In this document: piece after piece, positions 1-16,439 of the stretch
Layout of the letters: each line of letters begins with the position of its first letter
How positions within the stretch are numbered: position 1 is the stretch's first letter
DNA from: Austropuccinia psidii
Taxonomy: Eukaryota; Basidiomycota; Pucciniomycetes; Pucciniales; Sphaerophragmiaceae
Length of the DNA: 64,000 nucleotides
Assembly (NCBI GenBank): GCA_023105745.1
Contig: JALGQZ010000011.1
Location: forward strand, 44,050,698-44,114,697
Direction of reading: 5' to 3'
The notes under the pieces: generated by a model
Told to the model about the DNA's origin: nothing
Databases searched by the model: none
The model's input: only the letters and a program-made list of their open reading frames with translations
Position numbers and translations under genes: made by a program

Positions 1-1640
1 TTTGGCTTTCCGCAATCTCTGTGCTTTTGATTTTACCAAATCATTTCTCCTTCTTCCTCTCTTATCTATTTGATCTTGCTCTAATTGCTTCCAAAGAAAG
101 TGTGCTTATTCATAGGTCTGCCTTTTGAGTTGAGGCTTTGCTTGGAGTATAATCACCATTCCCTTGGGTTTAAATTTCTTTACTCAAGCTTATGTCCATC
201 ATCTGATTTACTTGAATGGGGGCCCCTTCAAGTGATTCTTCTGGTACACTTTCATTCTAATCACCAAGAGCCCTATGAATATATTTGTATAATGATAATT
301 GTGACTCAGGTGTTGTGTTGGCCATTATTTGGCAATGAATTAAATGAAAATTTTCCAAAAAATAAAATCAAGAAAATGAATTAACATAAATCAAAATTAG
401 ACAAACAAAGATTAAACCCTGGTGAAGGAGTTTTGAAAGTAAAATGAGTTTGCTCTGAAATCAAAATACATGAAAATAAATTGGAAATCACTTCCAAATT
501 AAGTTGTAAATTATTCCAAAACCTGATCAAAAACCAGGCCTTATTCAAGATCAGATCATTCTAAATCAGCTTTAGAGTATCATAAATTCATAATAATTAA
601 TTAAGTTCTAGTTTCCATTAAGCACGGTATCTTGTGAAACTCTTGGATATGTTGAGTAGACCTTAAAGGTTCCCATCTCATGTGATCCTTTTCTTTCATG
701 TTTTATGTGGATATAACTAATAAAGTTTATTGCTATCCTTGAGAATTGTGCCTCCATCTTAGGCTGAGACCCATATGAACATTTTCCACAACACGCTTTT
801 CTACTCACAAACTAAGATCATAATCAGCATTGAAGGAAGGTCTGGCTACATTCTCAAAAAAGGCAATGAACCAAAAGCAGGCTTGGTTCGTGTTGCACAA
901 GGACTCTTAACAAAAGCCAGCAACTAATCTCTAAACAAAATAAGGAGTTTTAATAAGAATGGAAGAGAACAGATTTGGTGCTTGTGATCAAAATGGAAAT
1001 GATTGGGTGATTTCTAATAGTTTTCAAGTAAGCAAAGAGTAGCCGGAATTTCTCAAAGATTACAAAGCCCAAGAGCATACATTTGTTAGTATTTAGAACA
1101 CTCACTATCCAATTTCTTTCTGCTTGCGCGTTCAACCCTGAGACTACTGTGGCAAGATTTTGGGAAAAACTCCCAAGGGGGTTGTTAATACGATTCGACA
1201 ATTGTTTGCATTAATGAAAATTTATCAAGAATTGAACCAAATCGAAAACAAGATAAGAAAGTTGTAATTTGATAAAACTCTTGAACTTCCACAAAGCAGA
1301 CATAATGCATGTTTTTTGAGGGAAGCATTAATTTTAATGAATTGTATTTTGTGCAGCGGTGTGTGTTTCTTTACTTGGAAAAAAACACCTGGTTATTGTC
1401 AGGAGTATTAAGCTTTTTTTTCTTTGTTTGGAAACCAAGAAAAGTAAATCCGAAGAAAACTTGACTGATGTTGAGAATTCTTGAAAAGCTTTTGGTTGTG
1501 AACGCTTAATCTTTTGGAAATCATTAATTAGAGAACTAATTTAAGAATCCTTAGGCAATGCTAATTAAACCAAGTACAAAATTAAAAACTCAATGGCATT
1601 AGTTGAACGGTACATAAAACCAGAGGAAAACAAACCCAAG
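1..1640. other. Intergenic region, no gene recognised
   Basis: The region is AT-rich. The longest open frames (about 80-100 codons, such as plus 85-384 and minus 950-1201) show no recognisable domain, biased codon use or splice-supported extension. The last part holds the 3' untranslated region of the lysyl-tRNA synthetase gene, which ends at 1641. I see nothing else supportable. Confidence 0.5.
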
Positions 1641-4202
<2,562 letters not shown>

Positions 4203-4296
4203 TAAAAATTTTCAAAAACCTGTGGGTCATCCAAAGACTCGCGATTGAAATATCCTCCTTGTTGATTTCCAACTCGTCAACTCTCCCCACGAAGAT
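4203..4296. promoter_or_regulatory. Short divergent intergenic promoter region
   Basis: Only 94 bp separate the distal lysyl-tRNA synthetase start codon (4202, minus) from the NDUFAF7-like ATG (4297, plus). The gap is 235 bp if the internal start is used. Both promoters must lie here or overlap the neighbouring first exons. I see no clear TATA box. Confidence 0.4.
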
Positions 4297-6126
4297 ATGA
4301 TCCAGCCCAAGACGATCAATCGAATTAATTCTACTTTGAAAAGAGCTAATTTACTTGCTCGTTGCTATCTTCATCAGTCTTCTTTGAATACTCATCATCA
4401 TTCAAATGATTTGCTCAAGATTTTGAACCAACGTATCTTGGTGAGTATACTTCTTTCTAGCTTATAAAAACATAAAAATCGCTTTGAGTTAGTTGCTGAT
4501 TGTTTGATATTTATCCTGAAAACTCGGCTAGTCATCAGGTCCGATCAGCATTCCAATTTATACCAACCTTTGTTTGAATCATCCACAATTTGGCTATTAT
4601 TCGCGTAAAGATAGATTAAATGAATCTGATCCGTTTGGTAAAACTGGTGACTTTATCACAAGTCCTGAAATCAGTCAAATCTTTGGTGAAGTCAGTTTTT
4701 TTACTAAACAGGCAAAATTTGAAAAACTTTTCAAGAGATTGATTCTACAAAAATGCTTTAGATCAGTTGATAGCAATTTGGTTTGTTAGTCGTTGGCAAA
4801 ACATCGGCTGTCCTAGCCGAGCAAGAATAATCGAGTTGGGTCCAGGTCGTGGAACATTGATGGCAGATATCATCAGGGTCACTAATTTTTTTAATATTTA
4901 CATGAATCACATCCACTCAGGTCTGATGTTTAAATCATTTTGGGTTGCAGACATTCCAATCGATAAAATCGTTCAAAGACGTGCTCCAATCAGTTCATTT
5001 AATTGAAAATAGCCAGTTTATGCGCGAACGCCAAAAACAAAAATTGAGATTGGATGAATCAAAGCAGAAAGTATTTTGGTACGACCGAATCGAGCAAATA
5101 CCATCTGGTAATAAAACTTTAGTCATGATTACTACCTTTCACTCTTGAGGAAAAAAGTTGGAACTTAGAACTTTGCTCTTGCGTCTTTGTTTAGCTGTCG
5201 ATGAATGGACAATGATCATTGCTCATGAGTTCTTCGACGCTTTACCTGTCCACATCTTCCAGGTTTTTTTTAATTTCCCTTGTATTTATCTTTGTTAATC
5301 TAATCTACCATGACCAATAATATGGCATTCTTTATGTGTCTTGATCAAATTAACTTAGAAAACTGAGATGGGATTTCGAGAAGTCATGGTTGACATTGAT
5401 GATCAAAGAACAGTCTTACCAAATTTCAATCCCCTGCGGTTTGTTTTATCTCCCCGTCCAACACTAGCCTCTCAAGCTTTGATCACAGATGACCATAAGA
5501 AGCTTCCGTCGGGCACTAAATTGGAATTATCGCCTAGCTCTACTCAAATCGCTCAACAACTTGCCAAGATCATTCAACCTCAATTTTCTTCATCACCCGG
5601 TGGGACTGGCTTAATAATTGATTATGGTGCCGAACATTACTTTGGACATTCCTTAAGAGTTGAGACATGTCTTTTTTTGCTTTGTGAACTTTTAGGCTAG
5701 ATGAACTGAAAATACTTTGCCTATCTTCAGGGATTCTACCGACATCAGATCGTTGATCCGCTCAGTAATCCAGGCCTAACTGATATTACTGCCAATGTAG
5801 ATTTTGCCGCATTAAAGCGTGCTATTGAACTACATGGTAAGTTATCTACTTGATGGTTTGAGTAACGCCAACCGACCGTTGTGGCATTTTCTTTTGATAC
5901 AGCGGCTACTTTCGGTACAATCTCTCAGCGTCAATTCTTGCTATCAATGGGGATTGAAGTTCGTACAAGTCAGTTGAAACAGTCGCCTGATGCATCAGAA
6001 CGACTTATAGCTAGCTTCGGGATGGGAGAGCAATACAAATTTTTAGCGTTTGAAAGCAGAATGAACGCCGGTCAGGAAGAAAAGGTAGTTTATCCTTTTA
6101 ATAGTCCGGTTATTGGTAACAGGTAA
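4297..6126 (+). CDS. NDUFAF7: NDUFAF7/MidA-type protein arginine methyltransferase, mitochondrial complex I assembly
   Basis: SAM-dependent methyltransferase of the DUF185/MidA family. The family member NDUFAF7 dimethylates an arginine of the NDUFS2 subunit during complex I assembly in the matrix. The exons are 4297-4440, 4532-4690, 4767-4877, 4951-5107, 5195-5262, 5359-5658, 5731-5836 and 5903-6126. They give 422 aa, close to the usual family length. Residues 1-48 form a basic, acid-free presequence. Then follow GYYSRKDR, the signature GDFITSPEISQIFGE (about 86-101), the SAM-binding ELGPGRGT (about 124-131), AHEFFDALPVHIFQ, GLIIDYG, the GFYRHQIVDP block and a terminal VYPF region. All introns are 68-96 bp with GT-AG ends. 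In exons 2-3 the family motif continues only after splicing, which fixes the junctions. The last exon could carry one more intron near 6083, but the unspliced frame already ends with family-like sequence. Confidence 0.93.
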
Positions 6127-6423
6127 GGACCGATGTAAAACTTTGGTTTTAAGTAGGACTTGTTGTAAATGAACATCATGAATATCAAGAACCTTAAACA
6201 TTACAATTAAAATTAGGCGGTCTAAGAGTCTGACTAAGGATTATACCAAAGAAAGCCCCCAGAGGCAAAAGAATTACAAATAGACCTAGTATATGCAATT
6301 CAAGCTATGCAAACCAGCTGAGACTGCAGTCTCTCCTGACATGTATGCTATTAACCTTTGGGTGGCAGGTAGCCTGAGCTGCTATCCGAGAGTTTGGCAG
6401 ATGACCTTGATTCGTGGCAATAA
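6127..6423. other. Convergent 3' intergenic space
   Basis: This roughly 300-bp gap lies between the stop codons of the NDUFAF7-like gene (plus) and the small minus-strand gene. It must hold both 3' untranslated regions. No open frame or repeat is seen. Confidence 0.5.
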
Positions 6424-6956
6424 TTAAACTGCTTGAGATGGGTCCAATGGCTGAACGGCCTCAACCTGCTCGCTGGGCGGTTCAGCCGGCATATCTACAG
6501 CAACAGCCTCGGGAGGGTTCGAGGGACTGGAGAGAATGCATACCAAGAGTAGGTTAGCATATGAATTAGTATGTTCTCAGCTTTGAAATGCATGCTCACA
6601 CTGTGGAAGGTTGATCGGACTCTGCTACCAATTCCTCACGAGGTGTAGGTTCAGGTTGTGCTTCAGGTAAAGGGTTTGGGTTTAGATTCGTAGCCGATGT
6701 AGCAGTTTGAGGCAAAGCTGAAACTGGAGATTGTGGTTGGGGGTTGCCAGTAGCAGCCGCCAAGACGGCGGCTGCTTTAGGAAATCCGGCTGTTGATAGG
6801 CTATTGCAAGCCAAATTAGATTAAGGAATTCCATCCAATCAATCACTGGTTTGAGGTAAAAGATGGACGAAAAGATTCAAAAAGAGAGAAGACTAACGCA
6901 TCAGCGGCGCGTTCGCTACCACGTTTGCCTCTGTTCATTCTTCCACAACCGCACAT
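6424..6956 (-). CDS. Small Pro/Ala/Glu-rich protein of unknown function, three exons
   Basis: I do not recognise this gene. The proposed exons on the minus strand are 6956-6898, 6800-6600 and 6526-6424. They join in frame to 120 residues plus stop. The protein starts MCGCGRMNRGKRGSERAADA, a small Cys/Arg-rich head, and continues as a low-complexity region rich in Pro, Ala, Glu, Gln and Ser that is probably disordered. Both introns have good signals (GTTAGT/ATAG and GTGAGC/CCAG) and their sizes (97 and 73 bp) match the neighbouring genes. The stretch is clearly less AT-rich than the flanking DNA. No secretion signal is visible. The exon joins are consistent but not supported by homology, so this could still be a conserved non-coding transcript. 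Confidence 0.45.
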
Positions 6957-9900
6957 TCTATTAATTTACTTATCTGCAACTTTAGTAAAAGTTTTGGAAA
7001 GGCTTAAGGAGGTATGAAGAGGGTAAAGATAAGGCAAGAGAGCTTGGCGAACGTAAGATGAAGTTATAAAGATATTAAATGGGTTTTCAGATATTAAAAA
7101 GTTTTCAAGAAGCGGAGGTTTGGAAATAATAATTGGAAAGTAACAATTGTCCTGAGATTGCTGAGGGTTCTTTTCAAATTATTTCAAACCAAACCAATAT
7201 AAATACTGAACCTTGAGACATCCGTGCATACTTGAATCCTTCTTGTTCCGCCATTTGATAAAATACAAATCTGTCATACAATCTTATTTACTTTAAAAAA
7301 AACTAAACCAGAACAGTCCAAAACCTGATTTGTGTGTGATCTTAAACAACTAAGATAATGTATTCATATGCATACTGTATTGTATTGTGTTTGAGTACAA
7401 TACATAATCATTTCAAGAAAAAAAAATAGAACATTTTAGTTTTACCCAATGTTTGAAGACACAAATATAAAAAATAAAGATGGAAAAACTTTTTTAGGTT
7501 TTATATTGCTTTTTTTTTCTTTTTTTCTTTTTATGATTTGTTTCGCTCCAGAAGAAAAAAACCGACGCTAAGAAAAGGGCAAGCTTTTAATTGAATAATT
7601 CAAATCTTAAAAAAATAAGACGAAACAGATTGAATTAAAATTGAGAAAACATACCATACTAAGTTTTTTTGGAAAAAAATAAATTATTAACCTGTCGGAT
7701 TTTACATTGTGATATTTTCCTGATTGAATTTATCCTTAAAAAAGATAAAATACCTTCAGTTAGCTACACGTATTGCAAAAAAATTAAAAAATTAAAAAGA
7801 AAAAACATAAATTAGAAATTAAAAATGATTAATAAACAGAACAAAATTTAAAAAATGACAAGGAATTTTCTTATAGTTTTATCAAAAAACAATAAATTTA
7901 CAAACAGAATCTTTTGGTTAATTTCATTTTTTTGTTCACTTTATTATTATAATTGAAATGAAATATTTGAGCTTAAAGAAAGACTTGAAAGTCTTTAAAC
8001 CAATTTTCTGAATTTTTTTTTTTTAAAAAGTAGTAACACGAAAAATTATTTAAGAGAATTAAGGCTCTTGAAATTTTCAAAGTATTTTGCATAATTATTT
8101 TTTTTACTCGATTTCTAACCAAAAGTTTTGAAAAATAGAGAATTGAAGAAAATTTATGAATTTCTTCTTTTGCAAATGTTGAGAACAATTTTCAAATCGA
8201 AATAAATTAGTATTTATGGCTAAAGAATCAAACTTGAAAATAAAATCGTCTCTAAATAAACATGATCAAAAATAAATTATAATCCATATTTTTAAGTTTG
8301 TCAACTTCATTATAGCTGAAAATTTTTGTCACTTTCAATTTCATTCCTAATCAAATTGATCTTTCCTAATATATCATATAACAAGCTGAATTTTGTATGT
8401 TATTAAAATAAGATTGGTTCCTATGAGATCCAAAGATCTTAAAACTACAAGAATTATTTTCTCAAAAAAAAAAAATTGATAATCAAATTATTTAAGAGTA
8501 GGAATAATACAGTTAATAATTTGAGAAAAATTGATTTTTTAAATAAATCCTTCAAGAAGGAGGCTAAAATAATTACTGCCAAATGAAAGTCACCTGTTAT
8601 GGATAAGCTGAAATTTATCTTAAATAGAAAATTCAATTAATTACACTAGTAAGTCTTATTAATCACAATATGTGATATCATTAAAACTCAAAAAGAGTAC
8701 TTGAGATATATTTTCATTTTTTGTGAAAATTATTTCATTCATAAGAATTTTTTGAAATTTTTAATTGAATTAATTTTTTGATTAAATTTTTTTTAATATC
8801 AATATAGCTCAAATATCTCTAGTATATATGTAAGAAATTTAAGATTTTGAGTTTTTAGAAAAATATAATTTTTGAAAAGTTTTATGAAGATTGAAAGAAC
8901 ATATAATTGATTATATGATAGCTCATTATCTTCAAGTTATTTTAAAACTCTGCGTCGTTATTATTTTTCTTTTGCCAAATGGAAATAGAAAATAATAAAT
9001 GAAAGAATTATAAATATTACTTCTCTAATATTTTCAATTTGTTAATCAGACCATTTATGAAATAATCCATTATTAAAAAAAATATTGATATCAGAAAAAA
9101 AAATTGATCAAATTTTGAATAAAAAAAATCAATTAGATAAATTTATTTGATTTTAATACTGGAATATGTCATATATCCTTTTGAGTTAAGTCTTAAAAGA
9201 ATTTTTAATGGAAATTAATACAAAAATCTCCTTTTTAATTGAAAAAAGATATGAAATAATTTTAAAATTGTTAATAAACAAATGTTAATAAACAAACAAT
9301 GATTCTTACAAATGGATGCTTACCGTTTTTGTGCTTGTTATTCAAAATTCAACAGAAATTCAACTTAACAGTAACTTATTCTTATTTATGGGTTTTTTTT
9401 GATAAGAAAAATTTTGCACAACTGTTTACATCCTTTAAATATTGGAAGTGATTCCCCAAATTCCAATAGAAGAGTATATACCACATTACTTCCCTGAATA
9501 GGACTTTTAGATTTAGTGTGTTTCTTACTTCAGTAATGTGAAAGAGTGAGAAAAACTACAAAACATTCTAAAAGGGGCTAGAACACTTCATTTTCTCATC
9601 AAAAAAGAGATCTAATAATCTGACAGAAAATGTAATAACGATTAATATTAACATATTATTTGAATCCATTTAGTATTTCAATTGAATGGTATAGCTATTT
9701 AAAAATAATTTTATTGAGTAATATTAGTAATTAATGGTTGATAAATTTATCTACAACTCTCAGTAAGAAATAAAAAAGACTATTTTCAAATTTTACCTTC
9801 CTTTAATATCAATTTTTATTATTAGATTGTGTCTTAGTAATGATATGATTTTACTTACAATCCAATTTAGTAAAGTGATAATGGATATTTTATATAGATT

Positions 9901-12900
9901 AGGAGAATTTAATAATTCCTTTTTTAGTAAGACTTCACATGTTAAAGCTTAGATATTCTACCTTAGGGCTAGCTTGGTTTTTCAAAAAGATGAAAATTGA
10001 AATTCTAGGTTTGTTTGGGATTGGAATATGTGAATTCCGGCTAAAATTTTGTAATAATGAAAAGGATAATTATATGTATATGTGAATTTAGCTTCCTGAT
10101 CCTTACTGATCAAAATATTATGCTTTTGAGATGAATTTGATGTGATTTTGCAATACATCAGAGGTCTATATACCATATAGATAACTTTGTGATTACTCTA
10201 GAGCTAACAATTACCCAGATAATAGGGGGTGTCAAACCTATGAAATTCTGTATTTTAAATCTTTAATATTTTTTCCTTAAATCCAAAATGAAATTTCTGG
10301 GACTTTTCAAATACCACACCTCCTGACCCATTGTATTTTAAGCATGTAAAACCCCATATTTTATACTGTAACTCCTGAGTTTTAACACTTCAAATACCAG
10401 ACTCCAATTCCCAAATCACTAAAAATGATGCATAAAAATATCACCAAGGGAATTTGGTTTTGAATAATAAATTGAAACATTCATAAGTTTCTTTAGATAA
10501 GCCACATTTAAAATAATTGAAATATCATCTTGATAATCAAATATATAAATATCTATAAATACCAAAAATATCAGAAAAAAAACCATTACTTCTTCAACTA
10601 AATCCCTTGCAGTATGTCTTTGTCATGGAATCTGATATTTATTCTGACCTGGAATAACATGTAGAGCTTTTAAGCCATATAAGTACACAATGGTTTCTGA
10701 GACCACACAGAACCAATCCTTCAGAAAATATATTTACCCTCAATGGCTTGGTCAGCTTATCAAGTCATAAATCCAAACAACTCTGTTGTACTACTAATGA
10801 ATCCTTCTAATAGTCGGTTGCCTTGATTCAAAATGATCAAATTTTCCGTAATTAATTAATTTTTTAAAATAGAGAACCAGATATACAATTAGCTGTAGCA
10901 TTATCATTATTAGAATCCAATGGTAATGGGGCCTCATTGGGGAAACTGGGATTCTATTTGGAGTTAGCCATGGGGCCATTGTATTGTATGCACAATGTAT
11001 AATGAAAGCTTCAATAAATTATGAAAAGGAATTTATTACTTGGGAAAATTAAAAAATGTTATTGGACACTTCCAAAGTACTGAAAGCTGAAGGGTTTCAT
11101 GGATGTGTGGGAATTATTTATGGTAGTATTATACTTTTTTCACAATGGCCACCAAGAGAAGGTGAGGAATACTTTGGGTGCAAAAAAGAGGTATTTATGA
11201 TTTTGGAATTAGATTAATAATCTTTTTAGCTTATAATATTTGTAGCTTAGGTATTCAATGTCAATTAAATGAGCTTGCATGTAAAAAAATAATTTATTTC
11301 ACTACATGCTGGCTGTGTAGGGTCTCTTCATAGCTCAAATGTGTACCAAAATATGCAAATATCCAACAATCCTGATAAATATTAAGGAAAACATCAATAT
11401 ATTTTAGCTGGTTCAGATTATTAAAGATAACAATGGATTGTGCCAAAAAGCAAAGCTTCAGCATCCCACTTGAAATAAAATCAAAAATTCAATCTATTTT
11501 TGGCAAGATCAAGAGTACAGTTTGAAAATTACATTGAAATTTTGGAAGGGAGTTAGTCATCTTTGTGTGATATGAGAGAATAAATGCATAATTCTTAAGA
11601 GGATCAATATTTTGTCCAATGGTTGGTGGCTTGTGTTATATTTGGTAATCTATGAGCACACTTAGGATACCACAGGAATTATTTATATGTGGATAATAAT
11701 CCCCCTGAGCTTCAGAGTATCATAAAAGATGATTATATAGCCATTTAAATATGTATAAAAGAGTCAAGCCCTACACTTTGGATTGATCAAATACTAGATA
11801 ATATTATGATTTAAAATCATTGAAAAGTCAGAAGTTTCAGAAGAAATTTGAAAATGATTTTTCCAAAATGTGTACTAAAAAACATTTTTAGTAAATTATC
11901 AGTACATTATTATGGTTTTTGAATATCTTTTATAATTTATTTTGAATTAGATTCATTTGATTTAGCTTATAATATTATTTTCATTAGTTGGAGGATAAAA
12001 CGTTTCAAATTTGATGACCCATGATTTGATAAAACATATGTATTGATTTAATATGTATGTTAAATCAGGTAAGTAAAAATACAAAATATTTACAGGTTTT
12101 TCTTTTCAAATAATCTTCCAATTTACATTTTTCTGAATCTCTTTAGAGGTCAGTTATTTAAATTTTTGTCCATAATAGAATCATTTCTTGTTTATTTAAA
12201 AAGAGAATCCAAAGTTTGTAATTGATTGGTATTTTACTAATCCTTTTGGTGGCTTTGTGGCTTGATGGAGAAGTTCAAAATTCTTCAAGAGTATTTTGAT
12301 GATTCCTTCTTTTTTTTTTGGAAAAGTCAAAGTTGAATATATTTTGACAAATGATAATCCATTCCCAGTAGGTTGAAAAGGTGTTGGAATTGGATTGAAA
12401 GTATTTTCATCTATAAACAAAAATATAACATATGTCCATACATCAAGGTCCTTATTATCAGTATGTGGCTTATTGTGGAAGCCATCGACAGCTTTTATTT
12501 CATTTAAACAAGTATTTAATTTTCTTTATGTACTTTATTTCCATTCCAATTGGCTGCATTCATTAAATATTGCTTATCTTTGAGTGCCTTCTTTGAGAAT
12601 GTTTTGATTTGGGAGTGAATGAATTCATAAGATTATTAAATTTTTAATAATTTATCATTATCATAGTAGATTTTTTGGTTTGAACCAGCATTCCTTGAAT
12701 AATCTCAAGATGATTTCTCAGAATATGACCACTGATAAAATCCTATTAATTTAATAATACCACCCAGCATATCAGTGTTTGTGGTAATATTTTAATGATT
12801 AGTAGCCAATTATTTTGAGTAATTATTAATTCTTGAAGTTGATTGAATAATGGATTTGGACTACTTAATGGATAAAATTGATAAATAACAATAGGAAAAT

Positions 12901-15399
12901 GAGGATTTAACTGTTTATTAACAAAAAATAAGGACACAATAGGAGTCTTTGAGGGTTAATCTTTAACCAGGTGTAATTTTATTCTTTATTTTTTCAGTGT
13001 GAGAAGGGGGAAATAAGGATATTAAATACCAAGATGAGCTTCTTTTTGGTTCATCCAACCAAGGATCCTTCTTTTCTGTGTAGTATTTTTGGTATGAGGA
13101 TTTGGTTAATGCTCATCTGTAATATCAACCTGCTTGTGCAGTTGAGTCCCAAAAGTGAAAAAATTATGAGAAATTACTGAGAGATGGGGTGTAGTAAGCT
13201 CATTATAAAAAATATCTTCATTTGGTTGAGTCCCAAAAGTCAAATGAAGAGATGATTGATGAGGAAGTAAAATGGATGGTGGTAAGTTATGGTGGGTTTT
13301 GGATTGAACGGATGATGAATAATCAAGAAAGGTCAAAGCCCTAATGTAGAATATCCACCACTAAATGATGAATTGAAAAAATCAAACATTAAAAACATTA
13401 ATTTATTAGTGGTTCTACATAATAAATATTTATTTTTTGTATTATTGATAGTTAGGAAAGCTTTAAAAATCAAAATGATCAAATAGTGGGCCATTCCGAG
13501 AGAGAAGGTTAGGAGGGTGAGGTGTAAGAAGCTATTGAAAGGAAAAGGACATTGGAAATGTTTCAAATTCAGTCGTGTGGTGGTTGTGGTTACGCACTTG
13601 TAGATTGATTCATATGTTCTGGTTATTTGAAGCAACACAATTTTTGTTGAATCACCAACTGGTGGAGGGCACTGTATTGAGAGAGTCAATATGATAAAAA
13701 AATAAAGGAAACTGACTTCCAATCTATAATCCCAGCTTTGAATCAACAATATCTTCTATTTATCAGCAAATTAATGAAAGTGAACACTGATTACAAAAGA
13801 ACAATGCCAGAAATTTATGAAATTGTTAATTTCAAGGACTTACAATTTATGTACCTTTTAAAATTCTGAAATAAACCCAAAATAAAAGAATTTGCAGGTC
13901 ATTTGGGAATCTAAATACATGAAAATTAAAATAAGAAAATAAATTAAAAAATAGCAATACCTGCACAATTTTTGCAGGAGTTTCATTAATAAACTTCTAA
14001 AAATGGAGAAACTCCTACCAGTCCAAGCTAATTCACAAAACCATATTTCAACTGTCTATAAATAGATACTCAAATTCACTGTTTATTGATTATATATTAA
14101 AGTTACTTATCTTTGTTGAAATTTTTTAGCTTATGAGCTTATTGTTTTTTTAAAAGGAAATTAAATAATTTCTGATTTGAAATAAATAACTAATTATATA
14201 AATATAAATGTCTTTTTTTAATTGATTTTTTTATTTTACATTTGATTTATTTTAATTAATGAAAGCTATAATAAAATATTAAAAATCAAATTAAAATCCA
14301 TTTAAGAATTCATGAAAGGAAATTATTTTTGATTAAAATTAAAAATAAAACTTATTAATTTCTTTTTGACTTTTTTTTGAAGTAGCAATATAAAGAAGGA
14401 AGCTCAAAGAAAATTCTTTTAGCTTTGGATAGATAGAAAAAGAATTTTAACTTAATATTTTCATTTTCATCCCATCTTTACTTGAGTCATAATTTTCAAG
14501 CTCTTTTTCATGATAAACTTAAATTTATCTTTTTATTTTTAAATCAATCTAATGGTTTTTTTGAATTGATTGAAGTGGGTTACATACATAAAAATTTAAA
14601 AGGTATTAAAAATTTTTTTCAGGTAGAGGTTGATTGAAATAATTAGTAAGATTATTTTCAGAGGACATAATATAAAGAAATACAAGTTCAATTTTCTGTA
14701 GGTGATTTCTCATTTCATATTAAATTGGAGTTGGTGAAAGAGATATTTAAAAAAGAAAACCCTTAAAAGTAGGCCAAATATACTTTGATATATGATTGAT
14801 TTGAAATTTTCAAATCATCATATGGTATATGATTGATTTGAAATTTTCAAATCATCATATGGTATATGATATATATTGTTTAAACCTTTTTATTAATAGG
14901 GCTATATCTTATTTTTTTTCAAACCCAATTCATGTTTATTAAAAGGCTGACTTACCATTGAAGCCAATTATGCAGAAGAACTTTTGAATCCCATGGATTT
15001 CAAAAAAATTCTTTGCATAATAACCATTAGAAAGTAAACCTATAAATTCTTTAAGATTGAATATTCACATTTTTGAAAATGTTAATGCACCTTCTGGTAT
15101 CCTTTGATAATATGCCTCATGTTTTGAATTAAACCTCCAAGAAATGTAATATATAATAACTAATTTATCCTGAAAATGCCCAATGGTTCTGTATGGATGA
15201 ACAATTTTTTTCAGAATATATCACAGCTAATATTCCAGACAGAGTAATACTCAAAAAGAGCTTACCTCCATTCTCTTTATTAATAAAATTTGAAACAATC
15301 TCCAAATATTCAATTGGATGTGAGAAATTTCCTCTGTAAATACATTAATTTTCAAGAGATCCCTATGAAAAACCTCTATTTCTTGAAACATTGAAACTT
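6957..15399. other. Extremely AT-rich gene-free block
   Basis: About 8.4 kb with long A and T runs, very few CpG and no open frame with protein-like composition. Short minus-strand frames at 13106-13336 and 13333-13749 contain a short repeated motif (GTTGAGTCCCAAAAGT at 13141 and 13224) but look like decayed repeat sequence. The block is probably old transposon remains too decayed to name. Confidence 0.5.
14789..14870. repeat. Tandem 37-bp repeat, each unit near-palindromic
   Basis: A 37-bp unit occurs at 14789-14825 and again at 14826-14862, apparently identical, followed by the start of a third unit. Each unit carries the near-palindrome GATTTGAAATTTTCAAATC and so can form a hairpin. Confidence 0.75.
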
Positions 15400-15419
15400 T
15401 CAAAAGAAAGAATTTCAAT

Positions 15420-16375
15420 TATGAATTTTGAAAAATATGGATGGTTATCAGAACAAGAGAGAAAATAATTTATATTACTAAGTAAAAAAAATGATGTATC
15501 ATTCTGTGAAGAGGAAAGAGGCATAGTTTTTGATTCACCTTGAAAGCCTTATAAAATTCAAGTTATAACACATGAATCATAGCAAAAAAACCATTACTAA
15601 TACCAAAATAGATTTCACCTAAATTTATTGAACTAGTCAGAGAAAAAATCTGTACAGGAATATATGAAAATAAGAATAAAGCTATAACAGTCCAGTATGT
15701 TTTGTGGCAAAACCAACTTGAAAACTTAGAATAGTTCATGATCTTAAATATCTTAGAAAACTAAGAATAAAAGATTCAGGATTGCCATAGAATATTAATG
15801 AGGTTAGGTGATAATTTTCAGGAAAAGACTTAGATTAATTAGGAGATATTATCAGAGGATATAACTAAAGAGAATTGAATATTACTACAAGAACCGTTAC
15901 AATTTTTGAAACACCACTTAAAATACTTGAGTATGCCAGACTACCTCAAGGAGAAACAAACTTTGTGGCAGTTGATCAAGAAAAAATGACTTGGATACTT
16001 ATTGATGAAATACAAGAGCATCATAAGATATTTATAGATTATAGAGGGATTAAAGGACACAGACCAATATACCAGAATGAAAAATTGAAGGAAAATCCAC
16101 TAATAGGATAATTATTTTGGGAATATTAAGTAAAATTAAACTGATAATTTTCAGGATAAAAGAAGCAGGACTCAAAATTCCAGATGCAGCATTTGAATTT
16201 TGTGTTCCAGAACTTTATATTGTAGGGAATTTTGTATCATTTGGATCAAGAAAGATTTTGAAAAAAATAAAGAAGATACAAAATTGGCCTAGAAAAAAAA
16301 CCAAGAGGAAATTTACAGTATTTTTAGGACTATGTACATATTTGAAGATGCTTATTAAGGACTTTTAAAAATTTC
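15420..16375 (+). pseudogene. Element E reverse transcriptase remnant
   Basis: Fragments in three frames include FCEEERG and KPYKI (about 15510-15560), YARLPQGETNF (15926-15960) and WILIDE, in the region where rust Gypsy elements have the LPQG motif. These are followed by FIDYRGIKG (16030-16065), standing where the catalytic FIDDGG-type Asp pair is expected, and VFLGLCTYLKMLIKDF. The second Asp of the pair reads Tyr here. There are at least five stops or frameshifts. Confidence 0.65.
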
Positions 16376-16439
16376 CACCACCATTTGGAAGATTGAAAAG
16401 GGAAGATTAATTGTGTAATTGGAATTAAATATGGAAAAA

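Noticed and set aside
85..384. 99-codon plus-strand open frame
   Set aside because: No domain, low-complexity end, no splice-supported extension; length is expected by chance in this composition.
6290..6420. Possible tRNA or structured RNA in the 3' intergenic space
   Set aside because: No cloverleaf with conserved GTTC loop could be drawn.
13106..13749. Two adjoining minus-strand open frames with a repeated FGTQ motif
   Set aside because: The motif comes from a short DNA repeat (GTTGAGTCCCAAAAGT); composition is repeat-like and no family is recognised.
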